Positions 35,924-45,067 of a DNA stretch of 64,000 bases are shown here, one piece after another. The notes beneath the pieces were generated by a model. That model worked only from the letters and a program-made list of their open reading frames with translations. It was not told the origin of the DNA and did no database searches. Position 1 is the stretch's first letter, and each line of letters begins with the position of its first letter. The DNA is from Stieleria magnilauensis (GTDB taxonomy: Bacteria; Planctomycetota; Planctomycetia; Pirellulales; Pirellulaceae): NCBI GenBank assembly GCA_007753675.1, contig CP036432.1, forward strand, positions 5,926,394 through 5,990,393, in the 5' to 3' direction. Made by a program: the position numbers and the translations under genes.

Positions 35924-37609
35924 ATGTCCAACCGGCTCTCAATGGCGACTCATCAATCGATCGAAAATCTGCACCGTTCGGGCCATTCCAATAGGAAAAT
36001 TGCTCGTCTTTTGAGCATTGACCGAGGTGCCGTCAACAAGCACGTGCGTCAGATTCGGGCCGAATCGCAGGCTCAGAAAGAGTCAGGATCGACGGGCGAA
36101 GGAATTCAAAACCGGCCACAGGCGCCTACCGGTTCGGAGGCCGATTTGGCGCCGGATTCGGTTCAAAACCGGCCACAAGCGCCCACCGGGTCAGAGGCAC
36201 TCGATCAGGACGATCCGGCAACTCCCAAACCGTCTTCCAGCGACGTCGAACCGGCAGATTCGACCGGGTCGAAAAGTCAGTGCAGCGAGTACCAGAAGCA
36301 CATCGAAACGAAGCTTGGGGATGGTCTGTCTGCCGTTCGAATTCATCAGGATCTGAAGATCGAATACGGCTTTGAAGGAAGCTACTACAGCGTCCTGCGA
36401 TTCATTCGGAAGCTCGCGAAGAAGACGCCACTGCCGTTTCGCAGGATGGAAACCGAACCCGGCCAGGAAGCTCAAATCGATTTCGGTACGGCGGCGTTGG
36501 TCATTGATAAAGTGACTGGGAAGAAGCGTCGTCCGTGGATGTTTCGCATTGTGCTGAGTTGTTCGCGGAAAGCGTACAGCGAAGTCGTGTGGCGGCAGAC
36601 GACGGACAACTTCATCGCGGCCATTGAAAATTCGTTTCATTATTTTGGCGGCGTTCCGAAGACGCTCGTCATCGATAACCTCAAAGCGGCCGTGCAGAAA
36701 GCCGATTGGTACGATCCGGAAATCCACCCAAAGCTGCAGTCGTTTGCGGCGCATTACGGCACCGCCATTCTGCCGACGAAACCGTACACGCCCGAACACA
36801 AAGGCAAGGTGGAAAGTGGCGTCAAGTATGTGAAGAACAACGCGTTGAAGGGACGCACGTTCGGGAGTCTGGCCGAACAGAATGATCACCTGCTGCACTG
36901 GGAATCCACCGTCGCCGACACACGCATTCATGGCACAACGAAGAAGCAGGTGCGCGGACAATTCATCGCCGTGGATCGTCCCGCGCTGATGCCGCTTCCG
37001 CGCGATCGATTTGCCATGTTTCATGAAGCGCGACGCAGCGTCAGTCGCGACGGTCATCTGGAAGTCGACAAGGCGTACTACTCCGCGCCGCCGGAATACA
37101 TCGGCCGTCGGGTCTGGGTTCGATGGGACACGCGACTGGTGCGCGTGTTCAACGATCAGTGGAAGAAAATCGCGATTCACAGCAAGGCGGAACCGGGCCG
37201 ATTTCGCACCGATTCGGCTCACATTCCGGCGGAAAAAGTGACCACTGTCGAACGCGGCACAGACGCTTTGATGCGGCAAATTGCTGCCATTGGGCCGAAT
37301 TCGAAGGCCTGGAGCCAACTGGTGATCGCTTCACGCGGCGTGCAGGGCGTGCGAGTTCTCGTGGGGCTCAAAGCCCTGGCCGGCAAGTACACGTACGACG
37401 AACTCGAACGCGCGTGCGGCACCGCCGTGAGCCACAACGCGTGTCGCCTGAAGACCATTCGCAACCTGCTGAAACGACCGGCTCCGCGCGAACAACTGCC
37501 GCTGCCGTTCATCGACGAACACCCGCTCATTCGACCGTTGTCGGATTACTCTGTTGACTCTCTAAACGCCTTTCGGAAGGAACGTAACCATGAACATGAA
37601 TCTTCGTGA
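35924..37609 (+). CDS. istA: IS21-family transposase IstA
   Basis: 561 residues from MSNRLSMATHQSIENLHRSG behind GGGAGAGG. The N-terminal helix-turn-helix (RKIARLLSIDRGAVNKHVRQ) is followed by a Pro/Ser-rich linker with a repeated QNRPQAPTGSEA motif. The DDE integrase core shows QAQIDFG-type residues (GQEAQIDFGTAAL), TLVIDNLKAAV and EHKGKVESGVKYVK. The repeated linker peptide is encoded by two copies of the element's terminal repeat (36104-36141 and 36162-36198). The 3' end overlaps istB by 20 bp. Confidence 0.93.
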   Translation: MSNRLSMATHQSIENLHRSGHSNRKIARLLSIDRGAVNKHVRQIRAESQAQKESGSTGEGIQNRPQAPTGSEADLAPDSVQNRPQAPTGSEALDQDDPATPKPSSSDVEPADSTGSKSQCSEYQKHIETKLGDGLSAVRIHQDLKIEYGFEGSYYSVLRFIRKLAKKTPLPFRRMETEPGQEAQIDFGTAALVIDKVTGKKRRPWMFRIVLSCSRKAYSEVVWRQTTDNFIAAIENSFHYFGGVPKTLVIDNLKAAVQKADWYDPEIHPKLQSFAAHYGTAILPTKPYTPEHKGKVESGVKYVKNNALKGRTFGSLAEQNDHLLHWESTVADTRIHGTTKKQVRGQFIAVDRPALMPLPRDRFAMFHEARRSVSRDGHLEVDKAYYSAPPEYIGRRVWVRWDTRLVRVFNDQWKKIAIHSKAEPGRFRTDSAHIPAEKVTTVERGTDALMRQIAAIGPNSKAWSQLVIASRGVQGVRVLVGLKALAGKYTYDELERACGTAVSHNACRLKTIRNLLKRPAPREQLPLPFIDEHPLIRPLSDYSVDSLNAFRKERNHEHESS

Positions 37610-38456
37610 ACAACTCAAACAACTTCGCTTAAGCGGCCTGCTTCAGACACTGGAAGTTCGTCTGCAGGAAGCCAAATCTTCGAAGCTGGATTACGCCGAA
37701 TTCCTGGAACTGATCCTCGAAGATGAAATGGTGGTCCGCAGTGATCGTCAGATTGAACGCCGCACCAAAGCGGCTGCCTTCCGAGATCAAAAATGCCTCG
37801 ACGATTTCGACTTCGACTTCAACAAATCAGTGAAACGAAAACAGATCTATGATCTCGCAGCAGGTGACTTCGTCCGCAAACATCACGATGCGATTTTCGT
37901 CGGGCCGCCTGGTGTGGGAAAGAGTCACATCGTGCAGAGCATCGGCCGTCAACTCATTCGCGACGGCTACACCGTTTACTACCGCAGCATCTTCGACTGC
38001 GTCCGCGACTTCCTGCATGACGAAGCGTTTGAAGGTCACGATCGCATCTTAAATCGCTACCTCAAGCCCGACGTGCTGATCCTGGACGACATGGGAATGA
38101 AGCAGTTACCGAAGAAGAGCGGCGAGTTTCTGTTCGAGATCATCATGCGTCGTCACGAACTTCGCAGCACGATGATGACGTCGAACCGACCTCTTGAGGA
38201 CTGGGGAAAACTGATCGGAGACGTGCCGTCTGCAACGGCTATTCTGGATCGTTTTCTGCAAAGTGCAGAAGTGATTCAGATCACCGGACGCAGCTTCAGA
38301 CTGCGAGGTCACAGGGCCGATAAGAAGACTGATCAGGCAGCCGTCGACGAGGCCGAAACGGAGCCGGAAAACGAGCTCAAAACCGGCCAATCCAAAACCG
38401 GCCACAAGCGCCCACCGGGTCGGCCGAAAAAGACGACGAAAAAACCAGCAAATTAG
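37590..38456 (+). CDS. istB: IS21-family helper ATPase IstB
   Basis: 288 residues. Walker A is FVGPPGVGKSHIVQ near residue 103 and Walker B is DVLILDDMGMKQLPKKSG, with MTSNRPLEDWGKLIGD as the sensor region, as in DnaC-type AAA+ helpers. The N-terminal RLSGLLQTLEVRLQEA is typical. The last ~35 residues, including KTGQSKTGHKRPPGRPKK, are extra and are encoded by the same repeat that forms the element's ends, here in another frame (38379-38420). Confidence 0.95.
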   Translation: MNMNLREQLKQLRLSGLLQTLEVRLQEAKSSKLDYAEFLELILEDEMVVRSDRQIERRTKAAAFRDQKCLDDFDFDFNKSVKRKQIYDLAAGDFVRKHHDAIFVGPPGVGKSHIVQSIGRQLIRDGYTVYYRSIFDCVRDFLHDEAFEGHDRILNRYLKPDVLILDDMGMKQLPKKSGEFLFEIIMRRHELRSTMMTSNRPLEDWGKLIGDVPSATAILDRFLQSAEVIQITGRSFRLRGHRADKKTDQAAVDEAETEPENELKTGQSKTGHKRPPGRPKKTTKKPAN

Positions 38457-38709
38457 ACCACTTTTCACCAAAACCCTGGCCGGTTTTGAAGCGCCCACAA
38501 GTGGCCGGTTTTAAAGCGCCCAATGACAAATCGAAAGTCGCTTTGGATTCTTGAGGCCGGTGGTCTTGAAATGAAAGGTTTTTGCGATTCCGGACAGACA
38601 CACTCCTGAAGCCATGTTGGCCGGGTGCTGGACTGACTCTCTGAGCCAGCCCACAGCCCGACCACGTTGGCGGGCATTTCAACAATGCCAAAAAACAGGA
38701 GAAACTGTC

Positions 38710-39732
38710 ATGGCCACTCTCACCCGTGCCCATAAGGAACTTTTTCGCAGGACGCCGGATGAAACTTACGGCTCGTTTGAATCACTGCACCGCAAATGTT
38801 GCGACGATCGTGAAGACTCTGTTGATCGCTGGATTCGTCCGCAGGATATCGTCGTCACACATGACTTGACGGTGTGTTGCGATGGCGAAGAATTCAACCT
38901 CAACGAATGGTCATTTTCGCAGCTTTGCCGCATGGCAAGCGTGAGCAAGGACACCATCAATCGACTGACGACCAAGACGGCGAGCAAGGCGTTTGAAGAA
39001 ACGCTGCCGGTAGCCGACAAGCCGCTGCAACTGCTGACGCACGACAGCGAGATTCGTTCCGTGCATGGCGTGGCTTACACACGCTTGTGGAACGCTGACT
39101 TGCTGGACGTGGTCAACGAGTTCGCGTCGGACTTTACTCCACCGCAGACTGCGATGGACGGAACGAGTACGGGACTTTATTGCGGCGAGCAGGATATGTT
39201 CGCATTCATGATCGACCCCACAGGTTGGGCAGAGATTGAAGGCGAGGCATTCGCTCCCGGCTTCTTTCTTTGGAATTCAGAAGTTGGCCGTCGTTCACTT
39301 GGCGTTCAGACGTTCTGGTTTCAGAAAGTCTGTCAGAACCACATTGTCTGGGATGCGACCGAAGTTGTGGACTTCTCACGCAAACACACGGCAAACGTTC
39401 GTGATGGATTGGATGAGATTCGACGGATCATCGAAGAATTGATCGAAAAACGCGATTCGCGACGAGACGGTTTCGTCAAAGTCATGCGAAAAGCGATGAC
39501 CGAAAAACTCGGCGATGACGGAGACGCCGTTGCCAAACGACTCGGAAGTGAAGGCATTCCACGTGGACTTGTCAAAGAGGCGATGGAGATCGCTCAGCGG
39601 CAAGGTGGATTTACCATCTTCGCACTGGTCGATGCACTCACCAAGTTGTCGCAAAAACTTCAGCTTGCTGGTGATCGAACCGCTTTGGACACCAAGATTG
39701 GCCAGCTTCTAAACCTCGCATTGGCGGTGTAG
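38710..39732 (+). CDS. DUF932 phage/plasmid-like protein
   Basis: 340 residues from MATLTRAHKELFRRTPDETY. The layout, with LNEWSFSQLCRMASVSKDTI near the front and a long helical C-terminal part, matches the DUF932 family (YfjQ/YubP-like) of plasmids, prophages and integrative elements. The biochemical role is unknown. It lies just after the IS21 element, which probably inserted upstream of it, and 2 bp before the next small gene, so the two are likely cotranscribed. Confidence 0.8.
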   Translation: MATLTRAHKELFRRTPDETYGSFESLHRKCCDDREDSVDRWIRPQDIVVTHDLTVCCDGEEFNLNEWSFSQLCRMASVSKDTINRLTTKTASKAFEETLPVADKPLQLLTHDSEIRSVHGVAYTRLWNADLLDVVNEFASDFTPPQTAMDGTSTGLYCGEQDMFAFMIDPTGWAEIEGEAFAPGFFLWNSEVGRRSLGVQTFWFQKVCQNHIVWDATEVVDFSRKHTANVRDGLDEIRRIIEELIEKRDSRRDGFVKVMRKAMTEKLGDDGDAVAKRLGSEGIPRGLVKEAMEIAQRQGGFTIFALVDALTKLSQKLQLAGDRTALDTKIGQLLNLALAV

Positions 39733-39734
39733 TC

Positions 39735-40136
39735 ATGGACCCGAAAGAAACATGGCGGATGCTGCTGGATGCTTGGTTCCATCGGAACTGGGACGACGTA
39801 CTTGAGTTGTCTGAGGCACTACTCAACTGGCTACACAAGGATGGCTTTGCTCCCCAAATTGAGTATCCGAGAGAATTGGGTCCGGATTTGAATCGGTTGC
39901 TTGCGAAAACGGCGTGCGAATTCTTGCGGAAGCGTGCGACCGTCGTGAAGGAATCGCCGAACGGAATTCCACAGGACGTTGGCTTCTCGCTTACATGCAG
40001 CGAGTGCAACAACGAAGGCCCTGAAAGTTACGACGCAGCGATTGCTGAAGGCTGGACCAGAATTGAATACGTTCCGCGTTTGTCTTCTGAAAACTTCCTT
40101 GGAAGCTGTCCGATCTGTATCGCCGCCGATCAGTGA
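39735..40136 (+). CDS. Small zinc-finger-like protein (133 residues)
   Basis: Starts MDPKETWRMLLDAWFHRNWD two bases after the DUF932 stop. Two Cys pairs, CSECN near residue 93 and CPICIAAD at the end, could hold a zinc ion. I recognise no family. The operon-like spacing points to a shared mobile-element role. Confidence 0.65.
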   Translation: MDPKETWRMLLDAWFHRNWDDVLELSEALLNWLHKDGFAPQIEYPRELGPDLNRLLAKTACEFLRKRATVVKESPNGIPQDVGFSLTCSECNNEGPESYDAAIAEGWTRIEYVPRLSSENFLGSCPICIAADQ

Positions 40137-40667
40137 CGACAGCTCCACTTACAACTCAACGAAAGGAGGAAAGCAAAGAATTGACTTGAGGTTTTCGATA
40201 CGGTTGCAAGACCATCGTCAGCCTCTTATCAATTTGAACTTCAGGGCCAGCACAACTCATCGCTCGACGCAGGCTCGGTCAGCCTGCATGGAGGCGATGG
40301 TCGATAACAAGGTTTTTCTGACTTGGTTACAGACTGCGTTTCCAGTTTTGTTTCTCGTTCGCATCGCACGAACCTGACCGCCTGAAATTCAGTCGGAACG
40401 GCCCGTACGATCGACGGGGAATAGTGGGTCTACAGACATTCCTGACAGTGTGAGCGGTTCCCCACTGAAATCAAAGAATGGGTTGAAACTCGTCTGCTGG
40501 TTGCAAAGTCGCTGTCACAACCAAATGTGGTGACGCGCATTTCAGGTTTTGACATCACCTTGCCTCCGGTATTCACGTACGATTCGCAACTCGCTTGCTT
40601 CGTCAAGAAAAATGTTCCTTGGTATGCCGTCCGACTGCTCGCCATGCCAAATTTTTTTGCGGGCAGC
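40137..40667. other. Gene-free stretch between small genes
   Basis: About 530 bp with no convincing coding frame, no clear repeats and no RNA structure that I can support. It separates the plus-strand DUF932 pair from the minus-strand 89-residue gene. Confidence 0.5.
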
Positions 40668-40709
40668 AGAATAAAGAAAGGACTGTTCCAGTTGGTTGCT
40701 GGAACAGTC
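40668..40709 (-). terminator. Terminator of the 89-residue gene
   Basis: A perfect 11-bp hairpin (GACTGTTCCAG at 40681-40691 with 40699-40709) is followed on the minus strand by CTTTCTTTATT. It lies 17 bp past the stop of the 89-residue gene. Confidence 0.8.
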
Positions 40710-40726
40710 AGAACGCATCAACCTTG

Positions 40727-40996
40727 TCAGTATTCGCTGGGCAGCAGGATCGTTGTCGATGAGCGGTCGGCTTCTGTGATGATCCAGAACGATTCGCCTG
40801 ATGCAGATTCGTAAACCGACATCAGCCTTGCATCATTCTCCAACGCCCATTCGTTCTGAGCATTGTCGTCATCACATACTTTTCCCCAATCACCGGATGC
40901 GTGGCGGTTAAGAGCAACCTCGACCTCTTTCATTGGGATCAGCTCTTGGGCACCGGGCGTAATTCCCAACTGGCCAACTTCAAACTTCGCAGCCAT
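40727..40996 (-). CDS. Small conserved plasmid/mobile-element protein (89 residues)
   Basis: Reads from MAAKFEVGQLGITPGAQELI; the C-terminus includes WALENDARLMSVYESASGES and ends TTILLPSEY. I recall this family (RHASGDWG motif, ITEADRSSTTILLP-type ending) from many plasmids and integrated elements, always of unknown function. The upstream region has TTTGGAGGTTTTGTC before the ATG. The frame is open further upstream, but the added residues do not look coding. Confidence 0.75.
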   Translation of the reverse strand: MAAKFEVGQLGITPGAQELIPMKEVEVALNRHASGDWGKVCDDDNAQNEWALENDARLMSVYESASGESFWIITEADRSSTTILLPSEY

Positions 40997-41207
40997 GACA
41001 AAACCTCCAAAGGAACCGAAAATGCGATTCCAACGATCTATCACGACTTGACGTAGCGAGTCACACAGTGTGCAACTTTGTGCTGGACAAAGGACGTTAT
41101 TGTGCGCTATGGTCGAAGGAGGCAAAAACTCGCCGGGGAGAAGATAGCCGACAAGCTGCGTGCGTAAATGAGTTGCTGGGCACAACCAGCATCCGTATGG
41201 GAGGACA

Positions 41208-42221
41208 TTGAAGAAATCAGTTGACAATGCGATTGCTGCAAGCATCGGGCAACTGCCGCAGGCTCGTCAGTCGCACGTGGTTGTCACAGAAGGTGACAGA
41301 TCCCTCCCCGTTCTCATCGAGAATGCCGGGGCGGCGGCTCGGTTTGCATGGGAAGAGTTCATCTATGGAAAAATTCGCAATCCTCACACGCGTGCTGCCT
41401 ATGAGCGCGCGATTCGGCGGTTCCTAGTTCATTGCGAAGCATTGAACAAAGAACTTCCCACAGTCTCGCCACGAGACGTAGGAAGTTATCTGGACGAGCA
41501 GGACTACGCACCGGCGACAAAGAAGCTTCACTTGTCCGCCATTCGGCACTTCTTCGACACGCTGGTGACGAGACACGTCATCATGCTGAATCCCGCCCAC
41601 TCAGTTCGTGGAGAACGGTTGCAGGTGGTCGAAGGAAAGACACCCGAAATCACGATTGCACAGGCGCGAAAGCTGGTGCAGTCTCTCGATACGAATCACG
41701 TCGTTGGGCTTCGAGACCGTGCGATCATCACCATCATGATCTACACGGCGGCTCGCGTTGGAGCGGTCGCCGCACTTCGCCGTGGCGATTTCTACGACCT
41801 TGGCGACCAGCATTGTTTGAGGTTCAGCGAGAAAGGCGGCAAGTCACGGGAGATCCCCGTTCGACATGACTTGCAGAAGTTTGTCGGAGACTACCTTTCG
41901 GCAGGTGGAACAGAATACGCCGACAAATCCAAGCCGCTATTTCGCACGACTGTCCGGAAGACCAAGAAACTCACACAGAATCCGATGACGGCTGGCGATA
42001 TGGCTCGTATGGTCAAACGGCGAATGAAGGATGCCGGTTTGCCCTCGCGACTCTCTCCACATTCGTTTCGCGTGACCACGATTACGGACCTGCTCAGTCA
42101 AGGGGTTCCTTTGGAGGATGTGCAGAATCTGGCCGGACACGCTGATCCCAGAACGACTCGACTCTATGATCGTCGAAAGCGGAAGGTGACTCGAAACATC
42201 GTGGAAAGAATCAGCGTTTGA
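41208..42221 (+). CDS. Tyrosine recombinase / phage-type integrase
   Basis: 337 residues from a TTG start behind GGGAGG. The N-terminal SAM-like core-binding domain is TRAAYERAIRRFLVHCEALN. The catalytic domain shows Arg I in YTAARVGAV, HSFR (His/Arg II) and LAGHADPRTTRLYDRR (His III and nucleophile Tyr). Enzymes of this length serve integrons, transposons and genomic islands. It is likely the recombinase of the mobile segment between ~34 and 44 kb, though no attachment-site pair could be assigned. Confidence 0.93.
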   Translation: MKKSVDNAIAASIGQLPQARQSHVVVTEGDRSLPVLIENAGAAARFAWEEFIYGKIRNPHTRAAYERAIRRFLVHCEALNKELPTVSPRDVGSYLDEQDYAPATKKLHLSAIRHFFDTLVTRHVIMLNPAHSVRGERLQVVEGKTPEITIAQARKLVQSLDTNHVVGLRDRAIITIMIYTAARVGAVAALRRGDFYDLGDQHCLRFSEKGGKSREIPVRHDLQKFVGDYLSAGGTEYADKSKPLFRTTVRKTKKLTQNPMTAGDMARMVKRRMKDAGLPSRLSPHSFRVTTITDLLSQGVPLEDVQNLAGHADPRTTRLYDRRKRKVTRNIVERISV

Positions 42222-42366
42222 AGTGGTGTCGCTTCCATATCGTCTACGGACGGATCGGATGTCGCAACTTGCTTGAATCGCAGGGAATCTGTTCGATCCA
42301 GCGGTGCATGTGCGAAGAAACGCAACTCAAAGAGGGATCTTCCGAATAACGATACTGGGAGATTTC

Positions 42367-43977
42367 ATGGGCGTAGACAGACAGCAACGAGACAAGACAG
42401 AGGGGGGCGACATAGCACAGGAGCACGCCGAAGTGAGGCTGCCGAACCTGCTGGAAACGGGCAGTCTCTCAATGCCTAAGCCTATAACAACTCCGGTTGC
42501 GACGCGCACACAAGATGTGGACGCTACGTCGACAACAGCCAATGGCGTCCAACCAAGAAACGCGACACCATCGATGAGCGATTCGGTCACCCAATACGTG
42601 GAAGACAAATTTGCAACTGACATTCAATACAAGGCTTACGTTGTCTACGATCTGGATGACGACGAAATGCAAATCGTTCTGCTATGCGACAGCAACCAAG
42701 GTCCAGAGGCCACAGCACAGGACTCACCGGCAGAAGTACGGATTGGCAAGCAGAATTATTCGTCCCGAGTTCAGTGGCTTGGAGAATTTATTCAGTCCAA
42801 AGACTCTGGATCGACAAAGCTAAGTGAACCAGCGATTCGTCAGCAACACGCGACGACTGGTGCCCATCCTCTCGTACCTGAAAGCAGATTGACGGATACG
42901 AAATCGGCAGGACAAATCGAAACGGACATCCTGAGTGATCACAACAACGACGTTCGCCAGCGTTACAACCAGATCATTGATCGCAATCAAGATGGATTTC
43001 ACGATCGTTCCGAATTGCAGCACGCCCTCGCCAGCCGTTCCGTTCAAGGAGACGATGCGATTGGGGTTTCAGTCACACTGAAGCACTACGATGCTCTTCA
43101 AGGACTCTCTAACGATGAGTTACTGTGGGAGAACAGTGGTGTGACGGAAGCAGATGCAGCAGCGTTGGAAGCACCGGAAAACCAAGAACTGGTGAAGCGG
43201 ATGCGTGCAGATTTTCAACGGATGGCAACACGGCTACGAAACCGCCCGGATACACTGTTTGGCACCGCCAACCGGGCCAGCATTCACGCGTTTCGTCAAA
43301 ATCGATCTGGAGACTGCTATCTGCTCGGTGTCGCGGGTTCACTGGCGGCACTGCGGCCAGAAGCATTCCGTGAAATGTTTCAGCGAAAATCTGATCGAAT
43401 CGTAGGAGTGAACTTCCCCGGTGGCTATCGCGGCCAATTCGATGTTGAGGTTCCGCAGGATGGTGAACTCGTCACCTACGCCGAAGTCAACAAGGAATTC
43501 GGATTCTGGCCACAAGTGCTGGAGAAAGCTGCGGGGCGATATCGATTGAATTCAGTCATGTTCGGAACCGATCCTCACGCGGCAGTTGATGATGGCGGAT
43601 CTCCCGAATCGGCCTTTCATATGTTGACCGGGCACCAGACAAATACTGACCTGCTGATCTTTTCATCAGCGGCCTCAATCGAATCAACGCTCGCGAAGGC
43701 GGTTGCCGAAGAGCGGGCTTCGGTGCTTACGACGCACCCACTGCCGATGGGAACCCTGAACGGTACCGGTCTTGCTGCTGGCCACGTTTATTCGCTTGTC
43801 GGATACGACGAACAGTCAAGACTCTTTTCGATTGTCGATACGAACAAAGTCATGGAGCTGGAGCCGACGCGGGGTGACGGCTTTATCGAAATATCGGCGG
43901 GACAGATAAAAGCCTATTTCCACCAGTCAATCGTGGAGACGCATAGCGATATCCTCTGGAGTGTCTTCTCACTGTGA
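42367..43977 (+). CDS. Calpain-like cysteine protease with EF-hand-type loop
   Basis: 536 residues from the ATG behind GGGAG (42357-42361); an upstream in-frame start at 42304 is less likely. The C-terminal half is a calpain-type papain fold: NRSGDCYLLGVAGSLAAL supplies the catalytic Cys near residue 317, GHVYSLVGYD the His, and FSIVDTNKVMEL the Asn. Just before it, DRNQDGFHDRSEL near residue 205 is an EF-hand/dockerin-type calcium loop. The ~200 N-terminal residues have no recognised domain and no signal peptide. Bacterial calpains are rare and their targets unknown. It lies 145 bp after the recombinase on the same strand. Confidence 0.8.
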   Translation: MGVDRQQRDKTEGGDIAQEHAEVRLPNLLETGSLSMPKPITTPVATRTQDVDATSTTANGVQPRNATPSMSDSVTQYVEDKFATDIQYKAYVVYDLDDDEMQIVLLCDSNQGPEATAQDSPAEVRIGKQNYSSRVQWLGEFIQSKDSGSTKLSEPAIRQQHATTGAHPLVPESRLTDTKSAGQIETDILSDHNNDVRQRYNQIIDRNQDGFHDRSELQHALASRSVQGDDAIGVSVTLKHYDALQGLSNDELLWENSGVTEADAAALEAPENQELVKRMRADFQRMATRLRNRPDTLFGTANRASIHAFRQNRSGDCYLLGVAGSLAALRPEAFREMFQRKSDRIVGVNFPGGYRGQFDVEVPQDGELVTYAEVNKEFGFWPQVLEKAAGRYRLNSVMFGTDPHAAVDDGGSPESAFHMLTGHQTNTDLLIFSSAASIESTLAKAVAEERASVLTTHPLPMGTLNGTGLAAGHVYSLVGYDEQSRLFSIVDTNKVMELEPTRGDGFIEISAGQIKAYFHQSIVETHSDILWSVFSL

Positions 43978-44007
43978 CAAGACATATTCCCGGCGACCAA
44001 GCAGCCT

Positions 44008-44448
44008 TCACACCAGATGTGAGACAGAGATGTCGCCCCACTTTTCCTGCAAGTACTCCAGTACAAGCCGTCGATGACAGAGCTTCGGCAAATGTTCGCT
44101 GCACAGCAGACAGCTTGACTGAAACGCTTCTTGGCCAAGCTGAGTTTCAATGCTCCGCTTCGCCATTAGCTCCATAAACTCGGCCTCGTAAACCTCCCAG
44201 TCGCCGCCGCGCTTCTTGTACGCATCAAGAATGTCTTTCGTCGGAGCAAGTTCCGGGACGTGTTCGTATTCAATATCGGCGATTGTCTTCAGAAAGAAAC
44301 GCAGGTCATCGCGTTTCGCAAATCCAGACAACTGCGAACTGTTGTTGAGCCGGACATCCAGCAACCGTTTAACGCCGGACTCACGCAGCTTTGTGAAGAA
44401 CGTTTCAGCAGACTTCTTCGTAAACCCAATCGTAAACGTCTCAATCAT
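44008..44448 (-). CDS. DUF488 family protein (second of pair)
   Basis: 146 residues, starting MIETFTIGFTKKSAETFFTK. LLDVRLNNSSQLSGFAKRDD and the C-terminal LCSEHLPKLCHRRLVLEYL are DUF488 hallmarks, with the conserved CxxxxxxCHR-type segment. The family is widespread and uncharacterised biochemically. It overlaps the upstream DUF488 gene by 8 bp. It is the last gene of a three-gene minus-strand operon with a dual-OB protein. Confidence 0.85.
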   Translation of the reverse strand: MIETFTIGFTKKSAETFFTKLRESGVKRLLDVRLNNSSQLSGFAKRDDLRFFLKTIADIEYEHVPELAPTKDILDAYKKRGGDWEVYEAEFMELMAKRSIETQLGQEAFQSSCLLCSEHLPKLCHRRLVLEYLQEKWGDISVSHLV

Positions 44449-45067
44449 GTGCCGTCACCTGTCCTTCAGCAGTCGATTCATCCTTGGGCACTGCGTAGGC
44501 AATCTCGTCGGACTGTCTGCGATAGGCTTCGTCCAGTACCTCGCCCGGCTGCTGAAACAATTCCGGATGCGACATGTTCCAGCGTGAAAGCAATTCCTGC
44601 TCAAGTTCTTCCTGAGAAAGCACTTTGTTCTCGGTGACAATGTGCCGTAGTTCGTACTCGTCTCTGAGTACCCTTGCAACCAGAATTGTGCGGTGGCACG
44701 TCAACGGGTCTTTCTCGGCACACATCATCGCAATTCGGAACTTGCTTGCTCCCTTGCGAATCCGTTCAAGACCTTCTGCGAAAGCCGCTGTCTTTTCGAT
44801 CAGTTTGTATTTCGCGACGCCTTCGACGTAACACTCCCGCTCTTCTCGACGAGCGCCGAGTTCATCGCCCAAGAAGACGTACTGAATGCCATGCGTCTTC
44901 AACGACTCTTGCACCGCATCACGATTGAAGTGCGGCATGTGGCGGCTGAAGGGACTTGATCGCACATCGGCGACTGCGTCGATTTCATTCTGCTTCAGCA
45001 GCGACACAAACTCGTCCAACGTCCGTGTCGAGTGCCCGATAGTAAATAAGATTGGAAGTGCGCTCAT
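44441..45067 (-). CDS. DUF488 family protein (first of pair)
   Basis: 208 residues. ILFTIGHSTRTLDEFVSLLK at the start, VADVRSSPFSRHMPHFNRD next and MMCAEKDPLTCHRTILVARV later define DUF488. The ~50-residue C-terminal extension is polar. It is only distantly similar to its downstream neighbour, so the pair is an old duplication or a heterodimer. The start overlaps the dual-OB gene stop by 4 bp. Confidence 0.88.
   Translation of the reverse strand: MSALPILFTIGHSTRTLDEFVSLLKQNEIDAVADVRSSPFSRHMPHFNRDAVQESLKTHGIQYVFLGDELGARREERECYVEGVAKYKLIEKTAAFAEGLERIRKGASKFRIAMMCAEKDPLTCHRTILVARVLRDEYELRHIVTENKVLSQEELEQELLSRWNMSHPELFQQPGEVLDEAYRRQSDEIAYAVPKDESTAEGQVTAHD

Larger units (their letters stand above)
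35816..38528 (+). mobile_element. IS21-family insertion sequence
   Basis: A 2713-bp element starting TGTCAGCGGGCGCTCAAAAC and ending in the inverted counterpart (TGTCATTGGGCGCTTTAAAA on the other strand). It is flanked by AATC on both sides (35812-35815, 38529-38532), a 4-bp duplication. Each end carries two copies of a GGGCGC-N-AAAACC(GGCCAC) repeat, as expected for the multiple transposase-binding sites of IS21. The same repeat also occurs inside both genes. It contains istA and istB with a 20-bp overlap. Confidence 0.92.

Noticed and set aside
36104..36198. Protein repeat domain in IstA
   Set aside because: The repeated peptide comes from copies of the element's own end repeat, which also appear in another frame in istB, so it is a DNA-level feature.
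36191..37318. Long open frame on the minus strand opposite istA
   Set aside because: It is the antisense of a clear IS21 transposase and has no family features.
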